64,000 nucleotides of DNA from an uncultured Treponema sp. (GTDB lineage: Bacteria > Spirochaetota > Spirochaetia > Treponematales > Treponemataceae), in contig CAMVCB010000008.1 in NCBI GenBank assembly GCA_947165895.1, positions 41,305 to 105,304 on the forward strand, written 5' to 3'. Of this stretch, positions 1 through 9,998 are shown one piece after another. Position 1 is the first letter of the stretch, and each line of letters opens with the position of its first letter. The position numbers and the translations under genes were made by a program. Under the pieces are notes generated by a model. The model did not search any database. It worked only from the letters and a program-made list of their open reading frames with translations, and was not told where the DNA came from.

Positions 1-1
1 T

Positions 2-1447
2 GGTGGGGATGCTTCCGTTGCCGGCAGCAAATACTACTATTATCAGGGGGCTGTCCGCCGCAATCTTCCTGAAAACTGGTATGCCTTCTTCCAGCTTCCT
101 TATATGAGGCGGGAGGAAGTTTACAATGTCCCTGCCTGGGCGGAAGACGCCGTAATGTATCAGATTTTCCCGGACAGCTTTGCCACAGGCCACCGCTTTC
201 ATGATAAAAGCTCAAAATCTGCTGACTGGGAAGGTTTTACCCTTACTTCAAAGCTTGGCGGAAACCTGCGCGGTATAATAGAAAATATTGATTATCTTGT
301 GGAGCTTGGAATCAATGTTTTGTATCTGAATCCTGTTTTTGTTGCCCATTCATACCATAAATACGACACAATTGACTATAAGCATATAGACCCTGATTTT
401 GGCAGGGATGAAGAGTTCAGAGAGCTTGTAAAAATGTTGCATAAAAATGGAATCCGGGTGGTGCTGGACGGTGTTTTTAACCATACGGGAAGACGCTTTT
501 TTGCCTATCAGGATATTTTGAAAAATCAGGAAAAATCGTCTTACCGGGACTGGTACTATGATATGCCCCTTCCGCTTTTGCCTGACTGCAAATCTGATTA
601 TGCCTGCTTTGCCTATGTTAAGGCTATGCCCAAGCTCAATACGGGAAATCCTGAAGTCTGCCGCTATTTCTGCGAGGTGGGAAAATACTGGATTGAAAAA
701 TTTGATATTGACGGCTGGCGGCTTGATGTTGCAAACGAAATTGACAAGAACTTCTGGCGGGAATATAAAAAGGCTATCCGCAGCGTAAAAAAGGACGCAA
801 TTATGCTGGCAGAAGTCTGGGAAGATGCCCAGAACTGGCAGGTTTACGACCAGTTTGACTCCGCAATGAACTACCGCTTTGTAAATCTTTGCCGGGACTT
901 TTTTGCGGGCCGCACAATTACAGCAGAAGAGTTTGGCGAGACTTTCAATGAAAGCCTTATGCGCTATCCTCGTCCTGTAAGCTATGCTCAGATGAACCTT
1001 TTAGACAGTCACGATGTTTCCCGCTTTATTTCCTTGTGCGGAGAAAAGCCGGAACTTTTGAAGCTGGCGGTTGTGGTTCAGATGACACTGCCTGGAATGC
1101 CTGCTATTTTTGCGGGTGATGAGCGTGCCATGCAGGGAATCAGTGAAGACGAATACCGCCGCGCCTTTGTCTGGGATGATGATGGTAAGGGCAGCGACTA
1201 TGTTGCCTGCCGCCCCGGCGATATGACTGCCTTTTACAAAGAGCTGATTGCCCTTCGCCGTTCCCACAAGGCCCTTCGTTGTGGCAGCGTAAACTTCATC
1301 GATACAGGAAATGACGAAGTTTTATGCTACGAGCGCGCCGCAGAAGAAGGAAAAATTACCGTCTGGGTGAATAATTCAGACAGGGAATGGACGGAGCCTA
1401 AGTCCGGTCAAACAATCAAGCCTTTTGATTACAAGATAGTTGTCTAA
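2..1447 (+). CDS. GH13 alpha-amylase family protein (neopullulanase/cyclomaltodextrinase-like), 5' truncated by window edge
   Basis: Frame is open from base 2 through the listed ATG at 104 (GGDASVAGSKYYYYQGAVRRNLPENWYAFFQLPYMRREEV...). GH13 motifs: VVLDGVFNHTG, GWRLDVANE, AEVWED, LLDSHDVSRF. Confidence 0.9.
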   Translation, partial: GGDASVAGSKYYYYQGAVRRNLPENWYAFFQLPYMRREEVYNVPAWAEDAVMYQIFPDSFATGHRFHDKSSKSADWEGFTLTSKLGGNLRGIIENIDYLVELGINVLYLNPVFVAHSYHKYDTIDYKHIDPDFGRDEEFRELVKMLHKNGIRVVLDGVFNHTGRRFFAYQDILKNQEKSSYRDWYYDMPLPLLPDCKSDYACFAYVKAMPKLNTGNPEVCRYFCEVGKYWIEKFDIDGWRLDVANEIDKNFWREYKKAIRSVKKDAIMLAEVWEDAQNWQVYDQFDSAMNYRFVNLCRDFFAGRTITAEEFGETFNESLMRYPRPVSYAQMNLLDSHDVSRFISLCGEKPELLKLAVVVQMTLPGMPAIFAGDERAMQGISEDEYRRAFVWDDDGKGSDYVACRPGDMTAFYKELIALRRSHKALRCGSVNFIDTGNDEVLCYERAAEEGKITVWVNNSDREWTEPKSGQTIKPFDYKIVV

Positions 1448-1480
1448 CTTTTGCTTTTAGTCTATAGTTTCTTTAATTCA

Positions 1481-1503
1481 CAGCACACCAGGCCGGTGTG
1501 CTG
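1481..1503 (+). terminator. Hairpin CAGCACACC...GGTGTGCTG downstream of GH13 gene
   Basis: 9-bp perfect inverted repeat followed by a T-rich stretch. Confidence 0.55.
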
Positions 1504-1532
1504 TATTCTTTATTTAACTCAGAGGCTTTTAT

Positions 1533-2750
1533 ATGTCATCTCTTCCGAATACGGAAATTATCCTTCAGATTCTGCTTTCCGTTGGAATTATTGTTATTGC
1601 GGCTAAGTTCCTTGGAACTCAGGTAAAAAAAATCGGCTTTCCGGTTGTAGCCGGGCAGATTGTTGCCGGACTTCTTCTTCGTTTTCTGCCCTTTTTTCAG
1701 AATTTTGGCGGGGGTGAAACAAACGTAATTTACCGCGAAGCAAATCAGTTTATATCATACATGGCAGAAATCGGCGTAATTCTGATTATGTATTCGGCAG
1801 GTCTGGGAACAAGTTTAAAATCACTTATGAAGTCGGGTTTTAAGGCAACCCTTATTGCCTGCTGCGGCGTTTTTGTACCTCTTTTTATGGGTGCTGTAAT
1901 GGCTCTCTGCTTCTGGAGCTTTGACGGCTTTGGAACTGCAAAATTTTATCAGGCAATGTTCATCGGAACTATTCTGACAGCTACTTCTGTCAGCATTTCT
2001 GTTGCCACATTAAAAGAGCTTGGAAAAATCAAAACTGATGTAGGTCAGGCAATTGTAAGTGCGGCAATTATTGATGATGTAATCGGAATTGTCGTTCTGA
2101 CAGTTGTGCTTGGCGTAAGCACAGGAAGCGGCGGCTATACAAGCGTCATTCTTAAAACCATTCTCTTTTTTATCTGTGCCATTGTTTTCGGCTATATTAT
2201 TTTCCGGGTTTTCCGCTGGTATGATACAAAGCATCCTCATTCCCGCAGAATCCCGATTTATGGACTGGGAATCGCCTTTATATACGCTTTTGCCGCAGAA
2301 AAATTTTTTGGCATTGCTGATATTACCGGTGCCTATATTGCAGGCGTTGTTTTCTGCAGTCTTACAGACGCTCCTTATATGGAACAGAAAATCGACATCA
2401 ACTCTTATATGATTTTCAGCCCGATTTTCTTTGCAAGCATTGGTTTAAAAACTGACCTTTCCGGCATGAATATGAGCCTTTTGTGGTTTGCAATTGCCTT
2501 TGTAATTGTCGGCTGTATTTCAAAAATTATCGGCTGCTCCGGAATCAGCCGTCTTCTTGGCTTTGACTGGAAGGACAGCTACAGAATAGGACTTGGAATG
2601 ATGGTTCGCGGCGAAGTTGCCCTGATTGTTGCCCAGAAAGGCCTTAGCGTCGGCATGGTTGATTCAAAATACTTTGCACCTGTCATTCTTCTGATTATCG
2701 TTTCTTCAATGATAGTGCCTGTTCTTCTGGGGAAGGCATTTAAGGAATAG
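1533..2750 (+). CDS. Cation:proton antiporter (CPA2/Kef-type membrane protein)
   Basis: Multi-TM protein; motifs VVAGQIVAGLLLRFLP, IDDVIGIVVLTVV, FFASIGLKTDL, GMMVRGEVALIVA. Confidence 0.88.
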   Translation: MSSLPNTEIILQILLSVGIIVIAAKFLGTQVKKIGFPVVAGQIVAGLLLRFLPFFQNFGGGETNVIYREANQFISYMAEIGVILIMYSAGLGTSLKSLMKSGFKATLIACCGVFVPLFMGAVMALCFWSFDGFGTAKFYQAMFIGTILTATSVSISVATLKELGKIKTDVGQAIVSAAIIDDVIGIVVLTVVLGVSTGSGGYTSVILKTILFFICAIVFGYIIFRVFRWYDTKHPHSRRIPIYGLGIAFIYAFAAEKFFGIADITGAYIAGVVFCSLTDAPYMEQKIDINSYMIFSPIFFASIGLKTDLSGMNMSLLWFAIAFVIVGCISKIIGCSGISRLLGFDWKDSYRIGLGMMVRGEVALIVAQKGLSVGMVDSKYFAPVILLIIVSSMIVPVLLGKAFKE

Positions 2751-2817
2751 TTTGACTTTTGCCCATTCAGGATTTAAAATAAAATATTAATTTAAAAAAT
2801 TGGGGTAAAAAAAAATT

Positions 2818-4071
2818 ATGGAAGAAGAAGTTGTAGACGAGTCATTTTTTATTGAGGATGCCGGTCAGAATACTCCTGATATCGAGCTTCAAAAAACAGG
2901 TCTTGAAAACACTTACACTGAACGTCAGGTTGGTTCAATCACTAAGGCAATTGAACCTGTAAGCGGTCAGAGTTCCCTCGACATTGTTGTTGAAATGTTC
3001 AAAAATCAGGCAGATTTGGAGGCTGTTCCAATTGAAGAGACTGGTTCTGTAATCGGTGTTATTGAGCGAAAAACTGTTGAGGCCGCTACCAGCACTGCCC
3101 TTAAGCGTTTTGTTGCAAAGAACTGCATTGATTATGTAGTCGATGCTAAGCTTACCTTGAATGCCCGTGATTTTTGTGAGCTTGTCGTAGATAAGGTTGA
3201 TGAGGCCGTAAAAGCTACCGGTATTCAGAATTTTGTTGTTCTTCTTAATAACCGCTCTTACCTTGGAATTGTTTCTGCTGATGATGTCCGCCGTCAGATT
3301 CGTTCTGTCCGCCTGCATGATCTGGAAAAGGCTAAGGTAATTCAGCAGCACCTTCTTCCAGATGATGATGCTACAAAAGATTTCCCTTTCCATGTTGCAA
3401 TTTATAACGAGATGGCAAATGCCGTTGGCGGTGACTTTTATATTGCCCAGAGAGTTTCTCAGACTTCTTTTGTAATCGGAAGCTTTGATGTATCTGGTAA
3501 GAATGTTTCTGCAGCCCTGCTTACCGTTACAATCGGTTCCTATTTTGCAACTTTGAAGCAGCTGGTTCATTCGACACTTTCTGCCGTTCAGATTGCAACA
3601 ATGCTGGACCGCTTTCTTGCGACGGTTGTTCCTGTGGGTAACTTTATTACCGGAGCAATCTGCTATATTGATGCTCTTGAAAATCAGATTGAAATTTTAA
3701 ATTGCGGCCATACAGATGTTTATGCCTGCAAGAAAAATGCAAAGGACGAAATTCAGGTTGCAACAATGAAGCCGACTTTGCCGCCATTCGGAATGGGTGC
3801 TGTTGCAGATGCATTGAAATCTTCGGGAAAAGCAGGTTACAGGCTTGCCCTTGCATCAGGTGTTCAGATTGATATGTATTCCGACGGTCTTCCTGACATG
3901 CAGGATGATGATGGCGTTCGCTTTGATGATGACAATACAAAAAAATTCTTTATGGATTTGTATGATAAAGACGTTACTGATATGGAACGCTTTACCGGCC
4001 GCACAGTTGAGCGCTGGAAACAGCATGCAATGCTCCCGGACGATATCACTGTTGTAAATCTTAGATTCTAG
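2818..4071 (+). CDS. SpoIIE/PP2C-type serine phosphatase with N-terminal CBS-like region
   Basis: GGDFYIAQRVSQTSFVIGSFDVSGKNVSAALL and DMYSDGLPDMQ are SpoIIE-phosphatase-like; the N-terminus resembles a CBS pair. Confidence 0.8.
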   Translation: MEEEVVDESFFIEDAGQNTPDIELQKTGLENTYTERQVGSITKAIEPVSGQSSLDIVVEMFKNQADLEAVPIEETGSVIGVIERKTVEAATSTALKRFVAKNCIDYVVDAKLTLNARDFCELVVDKVDEAVKATGIQNFVVLLNNRSYLGIVSADDVRRQIRSVRLHDLEKAKVIQQHLLPDDDATKDFPFHVAIYNEMANAVGGDFYIAQRVSQTSFVIGSFDVSGKNVSAALLTVTIGSYFATLKQLVHSTLSAVQIATMLDRFLATVVPVGNFITGAICYIDALENQIEILNCGHTDVYACKKNAKDEIQVATMKPTLPPFGMGAVADALKSSGKAGYRLALASGVQIDMYSDGLPDMQDDDGVRFDDDNTKKFFMDLYDKDVTDMERFTGRTVERWKQHAMLPDDITVVNLRF

Positions 4072-4074
4072 TGA

Positions 4075-4105
4075 GAAGGCGGGCGAAAGTCCGCCCTTAT
4101 TTTTT
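4075..4105 (+). terminator. GGCGGGC-GAAA-GTCCGCC hairpin with T-tract
   Basis: Stem with GAAA tetraloop followed by ATTTTTT. Confidence 0.6.
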
Positions 4106-6532
4106 ATGAAAGTTCTTCTTATTCAACCGCCTCTTGTTCAGCTTAATTCCCCTTATCCTTCGGGTGCCTATCTTTCTGCCTTTTTTAAGGAAATGGGCTG
4201 CCAGACCCGCTGGCTTGATTTAAGCATTTCACTTTTTTATAAAATTTTCTCTGCCAGAGGCCTTAGCAGGCTTTTTGAATTGACCTCAGACCGTGCCCTT
4301 AAGATGGCAGATGCTGCCCAGAAGTCCGGCGACGAAGGAAGTTCCTTTAATCTTCGCCGCTATGTGAGCAGCGCACCTTTATGGATAAAGTGGATTGACG
4401 TAATTACAGGGATTTTGCGGGGAACTGGCCGTGAAAAAGAGCATGAATTTTTGTTTTCTCCCTATGCGCCGCGGGGTAACCGCATGGAAAATTTTCTGGG
4501 GGGCCTTGGACGCGAGCCTTCTGTAGATGACGTTCGCTTTTTGTGCTCTTATGCCCTTGCCGATTTAGCTGATTATATTACTGCCGTTTTTGACGAAAAT
4601 TTTTCTCTTGTACGCTATGCAGAAAGCCTTACGGTCGACGAATCAAGCTTCACTGATATAGAAAAAAAAGTTGATTCTCCTGTTATGAAGGAATTTTACC
4701 GGGAACTGCTGGAAGAAAAACTTTCGGATTTTAAAAGCCTTTTTCAGGAGGCTGGGGAGACTTTCTCTGCTGCGGGGGCTGCTTCTACTATGACAGGCCT
4801 CTCTTCCGGCGATGAAAACTTCCTCGTGGGCATTTCTGTTCCTTTTGCGGGCACCTTTATGGCAGCTCTTTATACGGCGCGTTTTATAAAAGAAAAGTTT
4901 GGCGACAGGGCTTATGTTGTTCTTGGCGGCGGTTTTGTTAATACTGAGCTTCGCGAAGTTAAAGAAGCCCGCCTTTTCAATTATATTGATGCAATTTCCT
5001 ACGACCGGGGTTACGGTGGCTTTTACGAGTTTTTGAAGGGGCGGGCAGGGATCGCTTCCGGAAGAGAAGTGTCCCCGGCCGCTGCCCCTGCCCCTGCCAC
5101 CGCCGCAGCTGCTACCCCTGCAAGCTTGGGCGACGTCTCTCCAATTTACAAATTCCGCCAGTTCTTCCAGAACCGCGTAATCGAGCCGGACTGGACAGGT
5201 TCAACAGAAATTGTGGAAATTGAAAACTCCTTTACCCGAAAAATTGTCCCGGATTTTTCCGATATCGATTTTTCCATTTATCCCCGCCTTTGCGACGATA
5301 AAAACCCAATGCAGCGCATGTGGTCAGACGGGACCTGGATAAAAGCCTATCTTGCCCACGGCTGTTACTGGCACAAGTGTGCCTTCTGCGATACCCAGCT
5401 TGATTATGTCTGCGGCTACCAGCTGACGGATGTTGAAAAGCTTTACCAGCGTCTTGCGGATACTGCCAGCCAGAAGCAGGTTTACGGCCTTCATTTTGTA
5501 GATGAAGCCCTGCCTCCTGCCGCCCTGAAAAAGTTTGCCCTGCTGAACGCCGGGGCGGAAGGTGACACTGCCGGGCGGGCAGGCGGCACTGCCAGCACCC
5601 GCCATCCCCTTTACTACTGGGGAAACGTCCGCTTTGAAAAATCCTTTACCTATGACCTTGCAGCCCTGCTTTCTTACGGCGGACTTGGCGGGGTTAGTGC
5701 GGGGCTGGAAGTTGCTACCGGCGACGGCCTGAAAAACATCAACAAGGGAACAGACATAGATTCGATTGTTTCTGCCTGCGCCGCCTTTAAGGAAAACGGA
5801 ATCCTTGTTCACGCCTACATGGTTTACGGCTTCTGGAACGATACGGCCCAGAACATCATTAATTCTATGGAAACCCTGCGCCAGTTTTTTGCTGCCGGTC
5901 TTCTGGATTCAGCTTTCTGGCACAAGTTTATCCTCACAAAAAATTCCCGCGTCATGGATGAATGGAAACGCGGCCTTCACCCTGAGCTCAAACCCATTTT
6001 CCCGGCCGGAAAAAGCATTTTTGCCGGAAACTGCCTTCATTTTGAGGGTGAAAAGCGTTTTGCAAAGTGGGGAAGGCCACTGGATGCTGCCCTTTCTTCC
6101 TGGATGCAGGGTCGCCGTCTGGAACAGCCGGTTCGAAAATGGTTTGATTTTGATGTTCCTTCGCCGGCAATATCTAAAGACTTCATACAGTCGTCAATTT
6201 CCCGCTACGAAAAGCGCAAGTCAGCGCCGGCGAAGGAAATCGACGGCAGGGAAATCTACTGGCTTGGCAGCCGCCCGGTAAATGTAAATGCCCCGGCCGC
6301 TAAAGGCTCCGGAAGAACATCTCCGGCAGGTAAAACTTCCTCATACACCTGGTTTTACATGCAGGAAATGCTGGAAGAAAGCTTTTCCCAGGAAACTGCC
6401 AGTATTCTGTGGAAGCTGCGTCCGCCAGCCCCGACTGCAGACCGTGAGCAAGCCCTTTTACAAATAAAAAAATCCCCGGCTCTTCAGAATCTTCTCCAAA
6501 AACTCCGGGGAATTGGACTGGTTGTGTTATGA
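4106..6532 (+). CDS. B12-binding-like radical SAM protein
   Basis: N-terminus MKVLLIQPPLVQLNSPYPSGAYLSAFFKEMG and Fe-S motif GCYWHKCAFCD; Ala/Pro-rich insertion SPAAAPAPATAAAATPAS. Confidence 0.75.
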   Translation: MKVLLIQPPLVQLNSPYPSGAYLSAFFKEMGCQTRWLDLSISLFYKIFSARGLSRLFELTSDRALKMADAAQKSGDEGSSFNLRRYVSSAPLWIKWIDVITGILRGTGREKEHEFLFSPYAPRGNRMENFLGGLGREPSVDDVRFLCSYALADLADYITAVFDENFSLVRYAESLTVDESSFTDIEKKVDSPVMKEFYRELLEEKLSDFKSLFQEAGETFSAAGAASTMTGLSSGDENFLVGISVPFAGTFMAALYTARFIKEKFGDRAYVVLGGGFVNTELREVKEARLFNYIDAISYDRGYGGFYEFLKGRAGIASGREVSPAAAPAPATAAAATPASLGDVSPIYKFRQFFQNRVIEPDWTGSTEIVEIENSFTRKIVPDFSDIDFSIYPRLCDDKNPMQRMWSDGTWIKAYLAHGCYWHKCAFCDTQLDYVCGYQLTDVEKLYQRLADTASQKQVYGLHFVDEALPPAALKKFALLNAGAEGDTAGRAGGTASTRHPLYYWGNVRFEKSFTYDLAALLSYGGLGGVSAGLEVATGDGLKNINKGTDIDSIVSACAAFKENGILVHAYMVYGFWNDTAQNIINSMETLRQFFAAGLLDSAFWHKFILTKNSRVMDEWKRGLHPELKPIFPAGKSIFAGNCLHFEGEKRFAKWGRPLDAALSSWMQGRRLEQPVRKWFDFDVPSPAISKDFIQSSISRYEKRKSAPAKEIDGREIYWLGSRPVNVNAPAAKGSGRTSPAGKTSSYTWFYMQEMLEESFSQETASILWKLRPPAPTADREQALLQIKKSPALQNLLQKLRGIGLVVL

Positions 6533-6874
6533 TTTATATAGTTCGGATGCTGTTTTTATAAGTTCTTTAATAGCATTCTGCATTTCTTTAGGTATGGAAT
6601 TAAAATTATTGAATAGAAGGTTTCTTACCGCTTCTTTTTGATTATTTATTGTTTCTGAACTAGATTTTGTCTCACCTGTAACTAAATATTCTACTGTAAC
6701 ATTTAAAGCTTTCGCAATTTTAACCGCCGCATCAGCGGTAGGCATTGTTTTTCTGGAACTGAGATAACAGCTTAAAGTCGGTTTTGGAATGCCAGTTTTT
6801 GCTGAAAGTTCTTTTACTGTTAATCCCTGATAATCAAGTTCATTCCTCAGGTTAGTTTTAAAATCAAATTCCAT
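6527..6874 (-). CDS. XRE-family HTH transcriptional regulator
   Basis: Helix-turn-helix LTVKELSAKTGIPKPTLSCYLSSRKTMPTADAAVKIAKALNVTVEYLVTG. Confidence 0.88.
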   Translation of the reverse strand: MEFDFKTNLRNELDYQGLTVKELSAKTGIPKPTLSCYLSSRKTMPTADAAVKIAKALNVTVEYLVTGETKSSSETINNQKEAVRNLLFNNFNSIPKEMQNAIKELIKTASELYKS

Positions 6875-6885
6875 GTTTTAATAAT

Positions 6886-6986
6886 AATGATTTATCATTC
6901 ATAGAATATTGATTTAAATGATATATCATATTAATATATTTAAAGAATGAAATATCATTCATTTTTGGTGTATGAATGATAAATTT
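6886..6986. promoter_or_regulatory. Array of about four ATGAWWTATCAT-like operator sites between the XRE gene and the polysaccharide locus
   Basis: AATGATTTATCATT (6886-6899), AATGATATATCATATT (6917-6932), GAATGAAATATCATTC (6945-6960), GAATGATAAATTT (from 6974); start-to-start spacing 31, 28 and 29 bp. Confidence 0.7.
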
Positions 6987-7006
6987 AAAAATGGGAAGGG
7001 TCGTTT

Positions 7007-7462
7007 TTGAATCATTATGCCATTCTCTGCGGTTCTGCGCCTGAGGGCTTCCGCCAGAAAAAATTAGAAGACATGTATGATTTCCTCATAAATCCTGAAG
7101 GTAAAAAATATAAACCTGAAAATATAATTGTTTTCTCTTCTGGAATAACTGAACTGTATCTTGAGGGACTTCTGAACGAATTGTTTGATAGGGCTTCAAA
7201 TTATGAAAACAGTGAAGTTTTTCTATATTTATGTGCTGAAAAGGAACCTGATTTACATGCTGAAGTGTCAGGTTGCTCTGTCTCAGGTATAGAAGTGGTA
7301 AAGCTTGGGCATGAAGAAGTTCGTAAGGAAGTAATTTCATACTATCAGAAGCTTGCAGAGATGATGGAAATTATTTTTCGGGTTGAATATGTATTTGATA
7401 ATGATTTTGTAAGTGAAGAAAGCTTGGGGTATGAAATGTGCTCTGTTCAGGAGTCTGTTTAA
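7007..7462 (+). CDS. Hypothetical protein (151 aa), first gene of the polysaccharide locus
   Basis: Intact ORF, no confident family; start MNHYAILCGSAPEGF. Confidence 0.6.
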   Translation: MNHYAILCGSAPEGFRQKKLEDMYDFLINPEGKKYKPENIIVFSSGITELYLEGLLNELFDRASNYENSEVFLYLCAEKEPDLHAEVSGCSVSGIEVVKLGHEEVRKEVISYYQKLAEMMEIIFRVEYVFDNDFVSEESLGYEMCSVQESV

Positions 7463-7464
7463 TA

Positions 7465-8949
7465 ATGTTTTCTCTTTCGCCTCGTAAAAAAGAAGTTTTC
7501 CTCACTGTAGCAAGCAATCTTTTGCTGCAGATTGTTACTGCCGTGTGTGGTTTTATTTTGCCACCACTTGTAATCGGTACGTTCGGCTCTTCTGTAAACG
7601 GTATGGTTTCTTCTATTACTCAGTTCATTGCATATCTGAATATCGTAGAAGCCGGTGTTGGAGGCGCTTCGATTGCGGCTTTGTATAAGCCTCTTGCTTT
7701 GGGGGATACCGCTGAAAGAAATGCAATTTTGAGCGCTACTTCAAAGTTCTATACCCGTTCTGGCTTTCTATTTACTATTCTCATTCTTATACTTGCTATT
7801 GTCTATCCGCTCCTTGTTGGTAGCCAGGTTGACCGTTTACAGTCTGCTCTTATGGTGCTTGTACTTGGAATTACAGGGGCTGCAGAATTCTTTTTGATTG
7901 GAAAGTATCGTGTGCTCCTTACGGCTGATAAAAAAGTCTATGTGATTTCTTTAGTGCAGATGTGCGCGCTGATTCTGAGTACATCGTTTGCCGTTGTATT
8001 TATAAAAGCAGGGTTTGGAATTCTTGTTGTAAAGCTTGTTTCGGCATTAATGTTTCTTGCCCGTTATCTGGTGCTGGCATTTTATGTACGCCTGCATTAC
8101 CCAAAAGTAAACTTTCACGCTGAGCCAGATAGGCAGGCAATCAGTCAGAGTAAGAATGTGCTTGTGCATCAGATTGGCGCTCTTGTTGTGTTCAATTCTC
8201 CGCTTGTGATTATTACAATTTTCTGTTCTCTCAAAGATGCGAGCGTATACGCTGTTTATTCATTGATTTTCAATGCAGTAAATCTACTTTTAGGTGCGTT
8301 TAGTAACGGAATGCAGTCTTTTTTTGGAGAATCGCTTGTAACTGATTCAATTGAACGAACCCGCAATATTTTTGCTCGTTATGAAACCGTCTATTTTGCG
8401 ATTGAAGGCTGGTTTTATGCAATGACCTATCTTCTGATAATGCCTTTTATGAAGCTTTATACAAAAAATATGACAGATACTCAATATATGCAGCCTGTTC
8501 TTGCTGTTTTGTTTGTACTTGTTGGTGTCCTTAATAATCTTAGGAGTCCTGCAAATCAACTTATAAATGCTGCCGGACATTTTAAGAAAACTCAGTGGAG
8601 AAGCGTTGCAGAGGCTGCAATAAATGTTGTGTGTAGTATAGCTGGAGTTATGATTTTTGGCTTCAAAGGTGTTCTTTTGGGTGCTGTTTGCTCTGGGGTG
8701 TATCGCGGTGCGGATATGATTATATATTCTAGCCGCCATATTCTTAAGTCAGCAAGAAAAGGAATCGAGTGCCTTTTGAAAATTGCAGTTTCTTGCATTG
8801 TATTTTTCGGAATTTGCCGCTTGATGCAAATCACGGTTTTTATGCCTGAAAACTATGTACAGTGGATTTTGCTTGCGATTATGTACGGTGGGGTGATGTC
8901 TCTGCCGATTGTGTTTGTTTTTATCTACCGAAAGGTGGTGTGTAAATAA
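7465..8949 (+). CDS. Polysaccharide flippase (Wzx/MOP family)
   Basis: Multi-TM LLLQIVTAVCGFILPPLVIGTFGSSVNGMVSSITQFIAYLNIVEAGVG. The ORF track starts at 7438, but the ATG at 7465, just after the upstream stop, is more likely. Confidence 0.85.
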   Translation: MFSLSPRKKEVFLTVASNLLLQIVTAVCGFILPPLVIGTFGSSVNGMVSSITQFIAYLNIVEAGVGGASIAALYKPLALGDTAERNAILSATSKFYTRSGFLFTILILILAIVYPLLVGSQVDRLQSALMVLVLGITGAAEFFLIGKYRVLLTADKKVYVISLVQMCALILSTSFAVVFIKAGFGILVVKLVSALMFLARYLVLAFYVRLHYPKVNFHAEPDRQAISQSKNVLVHQIGALVVFNSPLVIITIFCSLKDASVYAVYSLIFNAVNLLLGAFSNGMQSFFGESLVTDSIERTRNIFARYETVYFAIEGWFYAMTYLLIMPFMKLYTKNMTDTQYMQPVLAVLFVLVGVLNNLRSPANQLINAAGHFKKTQWRSVAEAAINVVCSIAGVMIFGFKGVLLGAVCSGVYRGADMIIYSSRHILKSARKGIECLLKIAVSCIVFFGICRLMQITVFMPENYVQWILLAIMYGGVMSLPIVFVFIYRKVVCK

Positions 8950-8987
8950 ATTCGTAATTGGTCAACGCAAACTGGAAGGAGTACTGT

Positions 8988-9998
8988 ATGGCGACAGCCG
9001 CTGATTTGACACCAAAAATCTCAATCATAGTTCCCGTGTATAATGTGGAACCCTATCTTCGTCGTTGTCTTGATAGTATTGTTGTTCAGACCTTTACAGA
9101 CTGGGAATGTATTCTTATCGATGACGGCTCGTCAGATAATAGCGGTGTAATTTGTGACGAATATGCCTCCCGTGATGCACGCTTTCATGTTTTTCATCAG
9201 GAAAATAAAGGCGTGAGTGCTGCCCGTAATGCAGGACTAGATGCAGCCCGGGGTGAGTGGATTGGTTTTGTGGATAGCGATGATTGGATTGAATCTGATA
9301 TGTATAGTCTGTTGCTTGAGAAGGGGAACGAAACAACAGATATAGTGATATGTAATATTTTTCATGAATATCGAAATAAATCTTTATCATCAGATTATGC
9401 ACTTGATTTTTCAAATCAAATTCAGAACATCAAAAATTTACTACTGGGAAGGATTTCAGGTTATTTGGGGCATAAAGTTTTCAGACGAAAGCTTATCGGA
9501 GAGATTAGATTTAATTCTTCATTGATAATGTGTGAAGATTTGTTGTTTTGTGTGGAAGTATTTTTAAGTACTCAGAAAATATGTTTTGTAGATAAGCCAC
9601 TCTGCCACTATTATCTGTCAAATAGTCAGTCTGCAACGCATACATTTTGGTTTAGCGATAGGAAAATTAATTCCCTGTTACTTGTAGGAAAATATTTAGA
9701 ATCTTTACTGGAAAGCGCAGGACTAAAAGATTGTTGCGGAGAGGAGTTTTCTATCTTTCTTGCTGACAAAAAAGCATGGTATCTGTTGAATTCTGATTTT
9801 TCTTGCCTGAAAAAATATCTGCATGAAAATGATCAGATAAATAATTTACTTTGTGCAAATACCAATTTCTCTGGGTGTAAACGATTCATTTTGCGAGAGT
9901 TTTCTAAAGGATATACATATATACCTTGGACAATCAATTTCTTGTGTAAAACTGCTTATTTTGGTTTGAAAAAAATGCGGAGTCTCCTATGCAGTTAG
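8988..9998 (+). CDS. Family 2 glycosyltransferase
   Basis: PKISIIVPVYNVEPYLRRCLDSIVVQTFTDWECILIDDGSSDNS; SD-like GGAAGGAG upstream of ATG at 8988 (track start 8958). Confidence 0.9.
   Translation: MATAADLTPKISIIVPVYNVEPYLRRCLDSIVVQTFTDWECILIDDGSSDNSGVICDEYASRDARFHVFHQENKGVSAARNAGLDAARGEWIGFVDSDDWIESDMYSLLLEKGNETTDIVICNIFHEYRNKSLSSDYALDFSNQIQNIKNLLLGRISGYLGHKVFRRKLIGEIRFNSSLIMCEDLLFCVEVFLSTQKICFVDKPLCHYYLSNSQSATHTFWFSDRKINSLLLVGKYLESLLESAGLKDCCGEEFSIFLADKKAWYLLNSDFSCLKKYLHENDQINNLLCANTNFSGCKRFILREFSKGYTYIPWTINFLCKTAYFGLKKMRSLLCS

Noticed and set aside
2935-3570. 211-aa antisense ORF under the SpoIIE phosphatase gene
   Set aside because: No family features; the sense ORF has clear phosphatase motifs.
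5324-6281. Overlapping ORFs 5324-5812 (-) and 5766-6281 (+) inside the radical SAM gene
   Set aside because: Alternative-frame by-products in a long GC-richer ORF; no independent support.
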